In this document: positions 25,425 to 34,156 of the stretch, piece after piece
Layout of the letters: each line of letters opens with the position of its first letter
Numbering within the stretch: position 1 is the stretch's first letter
Assembly (NCBI RefSeq): GCF_025231525.1
Contig: NZ_CP103057.1
Location: forward strand, 62,001 to 126,000
Source: Sphingomonas endolithica
Lineage (GTDB): Bacteria > Pseudomonadota > Alphaproteobacteria > Sphingomonadales > Sphingomonadaceae
DNA length: 64,000 nt
Direction of reading: 5' to 3'
Notes under the pieces: generated by a model
What the model saw: the letters and a program-made list of their open reading frames with translations, nothing else
What the model was told of the DNA's origin: nothing
Databases searched by the model: none
Program-made: the position numbers and the translations under genes

Positions 25425-28109
25425 TTACGCGGCCAGCTTGCGCAACACGTATTGCAGGATGCCGCCGTTGAGAAAATATTCGAGCTCGTTGACGGTATCG
25501 ATCCGGCAACGCGTTTCGAACGTCTCGCTGGAGCCGTCGGCGCGGGTCAGCGTGACGGTCACGTCCTGACGCGGCCGGATCTCGGCGACGCCGGTGATGG
25601 TGAAGCTTTCCGAACCATCGAGGCCGAGCGTCTGGCGCGTAACGCCCTCGGCGAACTGCAGCGGGAGCACGCCCATGCCGACCAGGTTCGAGCGGTGGAT
25701 ACGCTCGAAGCTTTCGGTGATGACGGCGCGGACGCCGAGCAGGTTGGTGCCCTTGGCCGCCCAGTCGCGCGACGATCCGGTGCCATATTCCTTGCCGGCG
25801 ATAACCACCAATGGCGTGCCATCGGCCTTAAAGCGCATCGCGGCGTCGTAGATCGCAATCGTCTCGCCCTTGTAGGACGACATGCCGCCTTCGATGCCGG
25901 GGACCATCTCGTTCTTGATGCGGATGTTGGCGAAGGTGCCACGCATCATCACGTCATGGTTGCCGCGGCGCGCGCCGTAGCTGTTGAAATCGGCGCGGCT
26001 GACCTGATGCTCCTGCAGGAACTTGCCCGCCGGCGAGTCCGCCTTGATGCTGCCGGCCGGGCTGATGTGATCGGTGGTGATCGAATCGCCCAGGATCGCC
26101 AGCGGCCGCGCGTCGATGATGTCCTGCACGGGGGCCGGCGTCATCGTCATGCCCTCGAAGTAAGGCGGGTTGGCGACATAGGTGCTGCCGGCACGCCATG
26201 TATAGGTATCCGAGCCTTCGACCTGGATCGCCTGCCATTTGGTGTCGCCGGCATAGACGTTGCCATAACGGTTGCGGAACATGGAATCGTCGATGTTGGC
26301 GGTCATGACCGAGGAGATCTCGGCGTTCGATGGCCAGATATCCTTCAGATATACGTCCTGGCCGTCCGAGCCTTGCCCCAGCGGCGTTTCGACCATGTCG
26401 GTGGTGACGCTGCCCTTGATCGCATAGGCGACGACGAGCGGCGGCGAAGCGAGGAAGTTGGCGCGCACGTCGGGCGAGACGCGACCCTCGAAGTTGCGGT
26501 TGCCCGACAGGACCGAGGCGGCGACGAGATCGTTCTCGTTGATCGCGGCGGACAGTTCGGTGGCCAGCGGTCCGGAATTGCCGATGCAGGTGGTGCAGCC
26601 ATAGCCGACCAGGTTGAACCCCATTGCGTTGAGATCGGTGGTCAGCCCGGCCTTGTCGAGATAGTCGGTGACGACCTGTGACCCCGGCGCCAGCGAGGTC
26701 TTAACCCATGGCTTGCTCTTCAGGCCCAAAGCATTGGCTTTGCGCGCGACCAGACCGGCGGCGACCAGCACGCTCGGGTTCGAGGTGTTGGTGCAGCTGG
26801 TGATCGCGGCGATCACCACGTCGCCGTCGCCCAGATCATGCTCGCGGCCTTCGACCGCGACGCGGGCCGGGCGATCCTTGTGGTACAGCTTGAACAGATC
26901 GCCGTTGAACACTTCGTCGACCTTCGACAGCGCGACCTTGTCCTGCGGGCGCTTCGGGCCGGCGAGGCTCGGCACGACGCAGCTCATGTCGAGCTCCAGC
27001 GTGTCGGTGAACACCGGATCGACGCTGTTCTCGTCATGCCACAGGCCCTGCGCCTTGCAGTACGCTTCGACCAACGCGACCGTCTCTTCCGAGCGCGCGG
27101 TGAGGCGCAGATACTCGATCGTCTTGGCGTCGATCGGGAAGAAGCCACAGGTCGCGCCATATTCGGGCGCCATGTTGGCGATCGTCGCGCGATCGGCGAG
27201 CGTCATCGTGTCGAGGCCGGGGCCGTAGAACTCGACGAAGCGGCCGACCACGCCCTTGGCGCGCAACATCTGCGTGACGGTGAGCACGAGATCGGTGGCG
27301 GTGATGCCTTCGGCCATCGCGCCGGTGAGCTTGAAGCCGACGACTTCGGGGATCAGCATCGACACCGGTTGGCCGAGCATCGCGGCCTCGGCCTCGATCC
27401 CGCCGACGCCCCAGCCGAGCACGCCCATGCCGTTGACCATCGTCGTGTGGCTGTCGGTGCCGACCAACGTGTCGGGATAGGCGACCATCCGGCCGTCCGC
27501 GTTGTCACCCGAACTCTCGGCCGACCAGATGCCCTGGCCGATATATTCGAGGTTCACCTGGTGGCAGATGCCGGTGCCCGGCGGCACGACCTGGAAATTG
27601 TCCAGAGCCTTGCTGCCCCATTTCAGGAACTCGTAGCGTTCGAAATTGCGCTCATATTCGAGATCGACGTTATCCTCGAACGCCTTGGGCGTGCCGAATT
27701 CGTCGACCATCACCGAGTGATCGATGACGAGATGGACGGGGACGAGCGGGTTGATCTTGGCCGCATCGCCGCCAAGCTTGGTGATCGCGTCGCGCATCGC
27801 AGCGAGATCGACGACGCAGGGCACGCCGGTGAAATCCTGCATCAGCACGCGCGCCGGGCGATACTGGATCTCGCGGTTCGACCGCTGCTCCTGCTGCCAG
27901 TCGACGATCGCCTGAACGTCTTCGGTGGTGACGGTCTTGCCATCCTCGAAGCGCAGCAAGTTTTCGAGAAGCACCTTCATCGAGAAGGGCAGGCGGCTGA
28001 TATCGCCGAATTGCTCCGCCGCCTTGGACAGGGAGTAATAATCATACTGCTTGCCGTTCACGTCGAGCGTGGCGCGGGTGCCGAGTGTATCCTGGCCGAT
28101 GGCGGTCAT
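25425..28109 (-). CDS. acnA: Aconitate hydratase A
   Basis: 894-residue [4Fe-4S] enzyme of the TCA and glyoxylate cycles, turning citrate into isocitrate. The three cluster cysteines are visible in the [12 protein letters not shown] and [10 protein letters not shown] segments. Other landmarks are [33 protein letters not shown] and the swivel-domain signature [19 protein letters not shown] 28109 is chosen since [12 protein letters not shown] is the family start and GAAGGA lies upstream; the open frame to 28289 is not family-like. Malate synthase G in this window shares the glyoxylate pathway. Confidence 0.98.
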   Translation of the reverse strand: MTAIGQDTLGTRATLDVNGKQYDYYSLSKAAEQFGDISRLPFSMKVLLENLLRFEDGKTVTTEDVQAIVDWQQEQRSNREIQYRPARVLMQDFTGVPCVVDLAAMRDAITKLGGDAAKINPLVPVHLVIDHSVMVDEFGTPKAFEDNVDLEYERNFERYEFLKWGSKALDNFQVVPPGTGICHQVNLEYIGQGIWSAESSGDNADGRMVAYPDTLVGTDSHTTMVNGMGVLGWGVGGIEAEAAMLGQPVSMLIPEVVGFKLTGAMAEGITATDLVLTVTQMLRAKGVVGRFVEFYGPGLDTMTLADRATIANMAPEYGATCGFFPIDAKTIEYLRLTARSEETVALVEAYCKAQGLWHDENSVDPVFTDTLELDMSCVVPSLAGPKRPQDKVALSKVDEVFNGDLFKLYHKDRPARVAVEGREHDLGDGDVVIAAITSCTNTSNPSVLVAAGLVARKANALGLKSKPWVKTSLAPGSQVVTDYLDKAGLTTDLNAMGFNLVGYGCTTCIGNSGPLATELSAAINENDLVAASVLSGNRNFEGRVSPDVRANFLASPPLVVAYAIKGSVTTDMVETPLGQGSDGQDVYLKDIWPSNAEISSVMTANIDDSMFRNRYGNVYAGDTKWQAIQVEGSDTYTWRAGSTYVANPPYFEGMTMTPAPVQDIIDARPLAILGDSITTDHISPAGSIKADSPAGKFLQEHQVSRADFNSYGARRGNHDVMMRGTFANIRIKNEMVPGIEGGMSSYKGETIAIYDAAMRFKADGTPLVVIAGKEYGTGSSRDWAAKGTNLLGVRAVITESFERIHRSNLVGMGVLPLQFAEGVTRQTLGLDGSESFTITGVAEIRPRQDVTVTLTRADGSSETFETRCRIDTVNELEYFLNGGILQYVLRKLAA

Positions 28110-28337
28110 GGGGCGGGTCCTTCCCTTGAGGTGCCCGGTTGGGGCGCGCCGGGGAAGCGGGACAGGCCCGCATGCGCGCGCCTCTGGCCGGGGCGAAATG
28201 GCGAGAGTCGGGAGGGCCTTAGCAAGGGGGTGCCGCGGGGGGAAGGGCGGCCGTGCTCGCTTTGCGTGCACGAGGTGGTGGATAACCAACGTCGGTTGTC
28301 TTGCGGCCGATCGGGTGCAAAACGGCGCCGGTCACTA

Positions 28338-28964
28338 TCAAGATGCAGGTGCTTCCAGCAGCCAGCTAACCACCATGCCCTCGAAATCGACGTACGGAAT
28401 GGCCTCGGGATCGAATTCCAGGCCGGCGGCGATCGCCGGCAGGTCGCCCAGAAACTGTTTGTGGATGCGCACCACTTGCGCCGCACTCGGCAATTTGCGG
28501 CGTGAGACGTTGGCGAGCCAGTCGCGCAGCTCGGTGATGGCGCGTGCTGTGGCACCGCCATGCGCGTGGATGTCCATGCCGGCGAGGTCGGAGATGAAGC
28601 GCTGGTAGCGATATTGCTCGACGTCGAGGATCAGGGTGCGCTTGCGGCCTTGCTCCTTGTCGCCGAAGTGCCGTGCGCCGAGGAACAGGCCGAGTTCGAG
28701 CGGCATGTTGAAGCGTGGAAGGTTGTTGACCGGATCGAGCTCGGTGCGCGAGAGATCGTGGACGCCGTAGCGGCATTCGGCGATCAGCCGGTAGAGCTTT
28801 TCGATCCGCGTCTGCCCGGCATCGTCGAGCTCGCGTGCGGAGCGGGGCTGGAACCCGCAGGCATAGGTGGCGAAGATGAGGGCGCGGAAGATCGGCGCAT
28901 AATCCGCATCGAAGGGGCAATTGATGAAGACATCGTCGCTCGGCGCACCCGGACGAACCGCCAA
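28338..28964 (-). CDS. TIR-like / nucleoside deoxyribosyltransferase-like protein, function unknown
   Basis: 208 residues, not assignable to a named family by eye. The pattern resembles TIR or nucleoside-2-deoxyribosyltransferase folds: a first strand DDVFINCPFD, then FATYACGFQPRSARELDDAGQTRIEKLYRLIAECRYGVHDLSR and NMPLELGLFLGA, where the Glu would match the catalytic Glu of those enzymes (inference). Close relatives, as I recall, are widespread hypothetical proteins. No upstream ATG exists; the start is a TTG at 28964 one base after the stop of the 58-residue gene, so translation is likely coupled. The pair could be a toxin-antitoxin or defence unit, which is unproven. Confidence 0.72.
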   Translation of the reverse strand: MAVRPGAPSDDVFINCPFDADYAPIFRALIFATYACGFQPRSARELDDAGQTRIEKLYRLIAECRYGVHDLSRTELDPVNNLPRFNMPLELGLFLGARHFGDKEQGRKRTLILDVEQYRYQRFISDLAGMDIHAHGGATARAITELRDWLANVSRRKLPSAAQVVRIHKQFLGDLPAIAAGLEFDPEAIPYVDFEGMVVSWLLEAPAS

Positions 28965-28965
28965 G

Positions 28966-29142
28966 CTATTTCCGCTCGTTGATCTGCCGCACGATCGCGC
29001 GCGCCCGCTCCAGAGTCAGTCTGCCTTGCCGCGACACCGGCTTCAGCACGAAGCCGCCGGTCACCGCACTACGGCCAGCGAATTTGGAGCCGGATTTGGC
29101 CATCTTGCCACTGATCTCCGAGGCGTTGGTTGCCATGGCCAT
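28966..29142 (-). CDS. Small basic protein, partner of the TIR-like gene
   Basis: 58 residues starting MAMATNASEISGKMAKSG and ending in a helical tail (LTLERARAIVRQINERK). The middle KFAGRSAVTGGFVLKP is a recurring motif in short alphaproteobacterial proteins that I recall beside genes like its neighbour. Very basic, no membrane segment. Start ATG 29142 (or 29136). It ends one base before the neighbour's TTG start. DNA binding or inhibition of the neighbour are guesses. Confidence 0.65.
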   Translation of the reverse strand: MAMATNASEISGKMAKSGSKFAGRSAVTGGFVLKPVSRQGRLTLERARAIVRQINERK

Positions 29143-29252
29143 AATGTGCGATCTTCGCCTGCCGAGTGCAAGGGCAATCGCATAGGCGCCGCTGCGATGT
29201 TTCCGGGTGAGCGGCAAGCGGAACAATCGGTGTCGATGATAGTCGGTGCCGC

Positions 29253-29462
29253 ATGAGAATGGGTGCCGCCCTCTTTGCGCTCGCGACGCCATTTATGGGC
29301 GCTTCGCAGGCATTGGCCTGCACGCTATGCCACAGCCGCATCGCCGAAGATGTGCGCGCGGCCGTGTTCGGAGCGGATTTCTGGTCGACCATGGGCGCAG
29401 TCTTCCTGCCCGTGCCCGTCCTGCTCGCCGCAGTGTTTCTGGTGCGCAGGGTATCGCCGTGA
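29253..29462 (+). CDS. Small exported membrane protein with CxxCH motif
   Basis: 69 residues. An N-terminal signal sequence (GAALFALATPFMGASQALA) is followed at once by CTLCHS, a CxxCH motif able to attach heme c or bind metal, then a short polar stretch and a second hydrophobic segment (AVFLPVPVLLAAVFLVRR). This suggests a periplasm-facing CxxCH tethered to the inner membrane. Its TGA overlaps the GTG start of the DUF2243 gene, so the two probably work together. No named family is recognised. Confidence 0.72.
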   Translation: MRMGAALFALATPFMGASQALACTLCHSRIAEDVRAAVFGADFWSTMGAVFLPVPVLLAAVFLVRRVSP

Positions 29463-29959
29463 CGGAGGCGAATGTGGTCCATCAGGCAATGACGATCAAG
29501 CCGCTGACGGCGGCGGGAACGATGATCGGGATCGGGATGGGCGGCTTCGTCGATGGCATCCTGTTCCATCAGATCTTTCAGATTCACAACATGCTCTCGG
29601 CCAAGGTGTCGACCGATACGTTGGTGGGGGCGAAGGTGAACATGGTGTGGGATGGCCTGTTCCACACCGTCGTGTGGCTCGCCACGGCGATCGGGATCGG
29701 CATGTTGTGGCAGGCCGTGAAGCGAGACGACGTTCTGCTCTCCGGCCGGGCGTTCCTCGGATCGATCCTGCTGGGGTATGGCCTCTTCAACTTCGTCGAA
29801 GGGCTGATCGATCACCATATCCTCAACCTGCATCACGTCTATGAACGCCTCGGCCAGTCGGTGTGGGATTATGTCTTCCTTGCCTCCGGCATCGCGCTCA
29901 TCGCGACCGGTTGGCTGATGATACGCGATGTCCGCGCTGTCGGGGCCACAGCGCGCTAG
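29459..29959 (+). CDS. DUF2243 integral membrane protein
   Basis: 166-residue protein with four hydrophobic segments. Diagnostic DUF2243 features are GMGGFVDGILFHQIFQIHNML and NFVEGLIDHHILNLHHV; the conserved His and Asp residues in membrane helices suggest metal or heme binding. The GTG start at 29459 overlaps the stop of the upstream CxxCH gene (GTGA), giving tight coupling. Family function is unknown; some members lie near copper or cytochrome oxidase assembly genes (recalled, not shown here). Confidence 0.88.
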   Translation: MTEANVVHQAMTIKPLTAAGTMIGIGMGGFVDGILFHQIFQIHNMLSAKVSTDTLVGAKVNMVWDGLFHTVVWLATAIGIGMLWQAVKRDDVLLSGRAFLGSILLGYGLFNFVEGLIDHHILNLHHVYERLGQSVWDYVFLASGIALIATGWLMIRDVRAVGATAR

Positions 29960-29965
29960 CGGCTG

Positions 29966-30364
29966 CTAGTCGATATGCTCGACATGGTCTCCGAGCACCG
30001 CGACCCAGCCGTGCTGCCGTTCTTCATAGACCGAGAATGATGGGGGCTGGAATTGTGGATCGGCGAAGGCTCCGACCGGGATGGCGATGAAGCCCGGCAT
30101 TCCCTCGCCGGAATAGGCCACGGTCGAGCCGCAGTGCGGGCAGAAGCGCGAGGTGGAGCGATTTCCGCTGTCCGCCGTCCGTGTCCATTCCCGGAAGTCG
30201 CCGGAAAGCGCCACCTGCTCCTCTTGCCGTCGGGCTTGAACGGAAAGCGCACTGCCGGTGCGCTTCTGGCAGTCGAGGCAGTGGCACACCGATACGCGGA
30301 CCGGATCGCCGTGGCATTGCGCGCGCAATTGGCCGCATTGGCATGTCGCTACATGACCGACCAT
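29966..30364 (-). CDS. GFA family protein (Gfa-like zinc protein)
   Basis: 132-residue protein of the glutathione-dependent formaldehyde-activating enzyme family. Zinc-binding cysteines appear as CQCG near the N-terminus, CHCLDCQKRTGSA, and FCPHCGS, the full set. The family name comes from Paracoccus Gfa, but most members have unproven activity and may act on glutathione adducts or other small molecules. Convergent with the DUF2243 gene, six bases apart. ATG 30364. Confidence 0.88.
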   Translation of the reverse strand: MVGHVATCQCGQLRAQCHGDPVRVSVCHCLDCQKRTGSALSVQARRQEEQVALSGDFREWTRTADSGNRSTSRFCPHCGSTVAYSGEGMPGFIAIPVGAFADPQFQPPSFSVYEERQHGWVAVLGDHVEHID

Positions 30365-30406
30365 GTGCCCATTTCTATGCCGAGATGATCGCCTGCCGCA
30401 ATGATG

Positions 30407-31405
30407 TCACGCCCAGCCCTCCAGCACCTGATCCGGCGGGCGGTGGCCATCGGCCCACATGCGGATGTTCTGGATCACCTTGTCGCCCGTGGCGATGCGG
30501 CCCTCGACCGTCGCCGAGCCCATGTGCGGCAGCATCACGACGCCGGGCAGCGCGAGCAGGCGCGGATCGATCTGCGGCTCGTGCTTCCACACGTCCAGCC
30601 CCGCGCCGGCGAGCCTGCCCTGTTCGAGCGCATCGGTCAGCGCGTCCTCGTCGACGATCCCGCCACGCGCGGCGTTGATGACGTAGACATGCGGGCGGAG
30701 CAACGCGATGCGGCGCGCGTCCAGCAGGCCGCGGCTGTCGGCATTTAGCGGTGTGTGGATGGTCAGGATGTCGATCGTCGCCAGCATCTCGTCCAGCTCG
30801 GCGTGCCACGTCGCAGCCAGCTGTCCCTCGAGCGATGCAGGGAGGCGGTGGCGGTTGTGATAATGAACCGACAGGCCGAACGCGCGGGCGCGCAGCGCCA
30901 CCGCCTGGCCGATCCGCCCCATGCCGACGATCCCCAGCGCCTTGCCGCCGATGCGGTGGCCGAGCATGCCGCCCGGGCTCCACCCGGTCCAAGCGCCCGA
31001 CCGCACGAGCTTCTCCCCCTCGGCCAGGCGCCGGGGGACGGAGAGGATCAGCGCCGTCGTCATGTCCGCGGTGTCCTCGGTCAGGACGCCTGGCGTGTTG
31101 GTGACGATGATGCCGCGCGCGCGGGCGGCCTTCAGGTCGATATGGTTTACCCCCGCACCATAATTGGCGATCAGCTTCAGGCGCCGCCCGGCGGCACCGA
31201 TCAGCTCGGCATCGATCTCGTCGGTGACGGTGGGGACGAGCACGTCGCAGCCCTGCATCGCGGCGGTGAGCTGGTCGCGGGTGAGCGGCGTATCGCTGCG
31301 GTTGCTGGTCGTGTCGAACAATTGCTCCATCCGGTCGGTCACCGGATCGGCGAGCTCGCGGGTGACGATCACCTTTGGGTGCGGGCAGCGTCTCGTTTCG
31401 GGCAT
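30407..31405 (-). CDS. D-2-hydroxyacid dehydrogenase (glyoxylate reductase-like)
   Basis: 332-residue NAD(P)H-dependent dehydrogenase. The Rossmann motif is GIVGMGRIGQAVA. The catalytic Arg lies in NAARGGIVDE, the Glu in WKHEPQID and the His in LPHMGSATVEGR, so the active site is complete. NYGAGVNHID is typical of glyoxylate/hydroxypyruvate reductases (GyaR type). ATG 31405 is preferred; a GTG at 31429 would add eight residues. Stands alone, reading away from the SH3-domain gene. Confidence 0.9.
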   Translation of the reverse strand: MPETRRCPHPKVIVTRELADPVTDRMEQLFDTTSNRSDTPLTRDQLTAAMQGCDVLVPTVTDEIDAELIGAAGRRLKLIANYGAGVNHIDLKAARARGIIVTNTPGVLTEDTADMTTALILSVPRRLAEGEKLVRSGAWTGWSPGGMLGHRIGGKALGIVGMGRIGQAVALRARAFGLSVHYHNRHRLPASLEGQLAATWHAELDEMLATIDILTIHTPLNADSRGLLDARRIALLRPHVYVINAARGGIVDEDALTDALEQGRLAGAGLDVWKHEPQIDPRLLALPGVVMLPHMGSATVEGRIATGDKVIQNIRMWADGHRPPDQVLEGWA

Positions 31406-31490
31406 ATCGAAGGCTTGGCGCGGTCGCACCGGCGCGTCAACACGGTTGAAGCAGAGGGCCGCAGGGCGTTAGTGTAGCCTTGCGGAATTC

Positions 31491-31994
31491 ATGAAGGACA
31501 AGGCAATGCGTATTGGAGCCGGGCTGGCGATCGCAGGGGCGGCGATCGCGCTGAGCGTGCCGGCAGTGGGCGCGCTGGTGCAGAAGAAGACGCCCTATTT
31601 CGCCTCGATCGCGGCGGGCAAGGCGCGAATGCGGACCGGCCCCGGACGCACCTATCCCGCAAGCTGGATGTACCAGCGCGCCGATCTGCCGGTGCGCGTG
31701 CTGGCGGTGTTCGAAAAGGGCAGCTGGTACAAGGTCGAGGACCCGGACGGCACGGTCGGATGGATACTCGGCGCGCTGATCAGCGACACACGCACCGCGA
31801 TGGTGCGCGAGCAGGTGGCCGAGCTGCGTGACACGCCGCGTGTCGCCGGACGGCTGAACTGGCGTGCGGCGCCGGGCGTCATCGGCCGGCTGAGCAAATG
31901 TGCGCGCGGCTGGTGCCATTTCGACGTGCGCGGGCGCGGCGGCTATGTCGAGACCTCCGCGCTATGGGGCGTCGACGCGAACGAGACGCTGTGA
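31491..31994 (+). CDS. Exported SH3-domain protein
   Basis: 167-residue protein with a signal sequence (GAGLAIAGAAIALSVPAVGA) and two bacterial SH3-like repeats, one with ARMRTGPGRTYPASW...SWYKVEDPDGTVGWI (about residues 44-88) and one with LNWRAAPGVIGRLSKCARGWCHFDVRGRGGYV (about 120-155). Such domains bind cell-wall peptides; a structural or sensory envelope role is inferred. ATG 31506, preceded by AAGG, is an equally good start. Its TGA overlaps the ATG of the next gene. Confidence 0.85.
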   Translation: MKDKAMRIGAGLAIAGAAIALSVPAVGALVQKKTPYFASIAAGKARMRTGPGRTYPASWMYQRADLPVRVLAVFEKGSWYKVEDPDGTVGWILGALISDTRTAMVREQVAELRDTPRVAGRLNWRAAPGVIGRLSKCARGWCHFDVRGRGGYVETSALWGVDANETL

Positions 31995-32467
31995 TGGCAG
32001 GCGAGGGCATGCGCATCGTTCGCGACGACCTGACGCATCCCGCGGTGCTGGCGCTGCTCGATATGCATGTGCGCGAGGCGCACGCCACTTCGCCCGCTGA
32101 CGGCGTGTTCGCGCTGGACCTGACCGGGTTGCGGGATCCGGCGCTGACCTTGTGGTCGGCATGGGACGGCGAGACATTGCTGGGGCTAGGGGCGCTCAAG
32201 GAGCTGGATGCGACGCACGGTGAACTGAAGTCGATGCGCACCGCACCGGACCAGCTACGCCGCGGCGTGGCGGCGGCGATGCTCGCGCACCTGATCGCCG
32301 AGGCGCGGGCGCGGGGCTATCAGCGGCTGAGCCTGGAGACCGGCACGAACGCCCCCTTCGCGCCGGCCCGGGCGCTGTACGAGGCTGTCGGGTTCGTGCC
32401 ATCCGGGCCGTTCGGCGATTACAAACTCACCGACTTCAATCGTTGTTACACGCTGGCGCTGGGCTGA
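31994..32467 (+). CDS. GNAT family N-acetyltransferase
   Basis: 157-residue acetyl-CoA-dependent acyltransferase. The acetyl-CoA loop is MRTAPDQLRRGVAAAMLAHLI and the C-terminal strand-helix is RLSLETGTNAPFAPARALYEAVGFVPSGPFGDY, as in the YsnE/PhnO-like group. Substrate unknown. ATG 31994 overlaps the previous stop (TGATG); ATG 32009 after GCGAGGGC is an alternative start. Confidence 0.88.
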   Translation: MAGEGMRIVRDDLTHPAVLALLDMHVREAHATSPADGVFALDLTGLRDPALTLWSAWDGETLLGLGALKELDATHGELKSMRTAPDQLRRGVAAAMLAHLIAEARARGYQRLSLETGTNAPFAPARALYEAVGFVPSGPFGDYKLTDFNRCYTLALG

Positions 32468-32562
32468 CCGTCTGGCCGGCGAACAGCAGCTTCCGCCCAG
32501 TAGCGGACCTTCCGTCGATCTGTGGTGTTGCGTTGAACCCCCTGGTTCGTCAGTCTGAATCG

Positions 32563-33204
32563 GTGAACGACGAGGCCTCACATCAAGCGGATAAGCGCGT
32601 TCGCGAAGCGCTGGAAGCAGTCTATCGCACGTTCGACTCACCTCTTCCCAAGGTGATCGAAGGTTGCCCATGCTGCATCTCGACACGCGGCACAGATGTC
32701 CTGCTGACGACCCCGCTGCGACGGATCACCGGACAGGCGCTCTGGCGCTATGTGTCCGGGGCCTTCCTGACAATTGGCGACAAGGAAGACTTTCGGTATC
32801 TGCTGCCACGCATCTTAGACGTGTCGGTCTTCGATCCCAGAAACGCCAATTATCCTGAGGTCGTGCTGGGCAAGCTCCCGCTGGCAGGGTGGCGATCATG
32901 GGCACCGAACGAGCAACGCGTGATTGAGGCGTTCACGGACGCGTGGTTTGAACAGGCGCTCGCGAGCGATTTAGCTGAAGCGGATGATGGCTGGATCGGT
33001 ACGGGCGCCGAAAGTGTGCTGTGCGGCGCGGCGCGAGCCGAAATGCCGTTGGAACGATGGCTCGTCCGCTTGTCCAAACCGGACGCAGCGCCGGTCCTGG
33101 CCGATCTGAAACAGCGGTTTTCAGGCGAGATGTCGGGCTTCTGGGAGTATGCGCCTGTTGGATTTCAAGCATTATCGACGATTTTAGCTCAAGGGCGAGC
33201 TTAG
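32563..33204 (+). CDS. Hypothetical protein with CPCC motif
   Basis: 213 residues from the GTG at 32563 and no family recognised. It begins with charged helices (ASHQADKRVREALEAVYRTF), then GCPCCIS, which could bind metal or form a disulphide, followed by a mixed region with many Trp and Phe. No signal peptide or membrane segment. The frame is open to 32443, overlapping the GNAT gene, so the start is uncertain. The overall style (single soluble domain, neighbours of the same kind) recalls orphan immunity or contact-toxin-associated proteins, but no toxin is visible. Confidence 0.6.
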   Translation: MNDEASHQADKRVREALEAVYRTFDSPLPKVIEGCPCCISTRGTDVLLTTPLRRITGQALWRYVSGAFLTIGDKEDFRYLLPRILDVSVFDPRNANYPEVVLGKLPLAGWRSWAPNEQRVIEAFTDAWFEQALASDLAEADDGWIGTGAESVLCGAARAEMPLERWLVRLSKPDAAPVLADLKQRFSGEMSGFWEYAPVGFQALSTILAQGRA

Positions 33205-33229
33205 GTCCGCTTCCCCAGGAGGATACAGC

Positions 33230-33610
33230 GTGAAGTTGCGTGATTACGATGTCGTGAATTATCTAAACGGTGCTAACACTGTTCGGGATGGCCGATTGAT
33301 CAGCCTTACTGTAGGCCAAGGCGAGAACGAATGGGATGTGGTGCTCAACTTAACCTTTGACGTTCCACGAGGTCCTGATGGAAATCGATACGAGTTGGCT
33401 CTTTGGGGCGTTCCGAATTTCAGTTACGAGTTTTCCAGTGAAACAATGCTGGACCAAATCGCATTTGTTAAATGTCTCTGGACTGACGATGAGGCGTTCT
33501 ACCTTTCTCTCGATCCTCTGGAGGAAAGCGAAAGGGTTCCGTCCGCAAGCGACGGCTCTTGTTTCCGGTCTAAATCAGCATCGCTGACCGTTAGCGGGAA
33601 AGGCCGCTAA
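33230..33610 (+). CDS. Hypothetical protein in AT-richer DNA
   Basis: 126 residues, acidic, predicted mostly beta (LISLTVGQGENEWDVVLNLTFDV, YELALWGVPNFSYEF). No family recognised. The DNA is clearly less GC-rich than the window average: bases 33301-33360 are 50% and 33421-33480 are 40% G+C by hand count, against 73% in a sampled line of tamA. AGGAGG lies 13 bases before the ATG at 33230, a strong Shine-Dalgarno at slightly long spacing. Probably acquired; immunity-type function is a guess. Confidence 0.6.
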   Translation: MKLRDYDVVNYLNGANTVRDGRLISLTVGQGENEWDVVLNLTFDVPRGPDGNRYELALWGVPNFSYEFSSETMLDQIAFVKCLWTDDEAFYLSLDPLEESERVPSASDGSCFRSKSASLTVSGKGR

Positions 33611-33667
33611 CCACCATCATCTACCATGTTTATACAATCGCAGGACGGCGCTTGGTCGCTTTTGCTG

Positions 33668-34081
33668 TCAGTATTCGGCGCAAAGGAAGTGCTCGGGGCT
33701 GTCATTAAAGCGGACGCGGCGGATTGTGATCAGCCACTCGGTATGCCCGTCCAGCCCCGCTGTAGTGAGGCGAAACGAAACGGAGCGATCACCTGTCTGC
33801 GCATGTTCCAGAAAGACCAAATAGAAGGACTTGTCCTCGCGAGCGAAACCCGCACGCAGCTCATCCACTTCGCATCGGATATAGCTCTTCATCCATGAGA
33901 GCGTTTGGTAAGTCTCGCGCAGTACGAACCGACTCGTTTGAAGCGGGAGAAGCTGCCGCCTTACTGTCGCCCCAACTATGAAGTGCTCGATGTCCTCGAC
34001 AGGAGCTTCCTGTTCAGGAACGTACCTCAATATTTCGATAGCGGGGGTTTGTCCGAGCCGCCAATGTCGCAACGTTCGCAT
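33668..34081 (-). CDS. Hypothetical protein, convergent with the previous orphan
   Basis: 137 residues, no family recognised. Mixed alpha/beta with strands near the C-terminus (DRSVSFRLTTAGLDGHTEWLITIRRVRF). Base composition is also lower in G+C than the core genes. It faces the 33230 gene, with a 57-base gap. The start at ATG 34081 is the longest choice; no good Shine-Dalgarno is seen, so the N-terminus may be shorter. Coding status is moderately supported. Confidence 0.5.
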   Translation of the reverse strand: MRTLRHWRLGQTPAIEILRYVPEQEAPVEDIEHFIVGATVRRQLLPLQTSRFVLRETYQTLSWMKSYIRCEVDELRAGFAREDKSFYLVFLEHAQTGDRSVSFRLTTAGLDGHTEWLITIRRVRFNDSPEHFLCAEY

Positions 34082-34156
34082 AGTTGTGCGTATGCCGCTG
34101 GGGCTCGGTCAGCAACGTCTGCTTTCCACCCCTTCCGGCCATTCGCTACATACGAC

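Noticed and set aside
25407..26681. 424-codon plus-strand frame
   Set aside because: Also antisense to acnA and of shadow-like composition.
26838..28505. 555-codon plus-strand frame opposite aconitase
   Set aside because: Fully antisense to acnA, with the Arg/His/Asp-rich composition typical of high-GC shadow frames.
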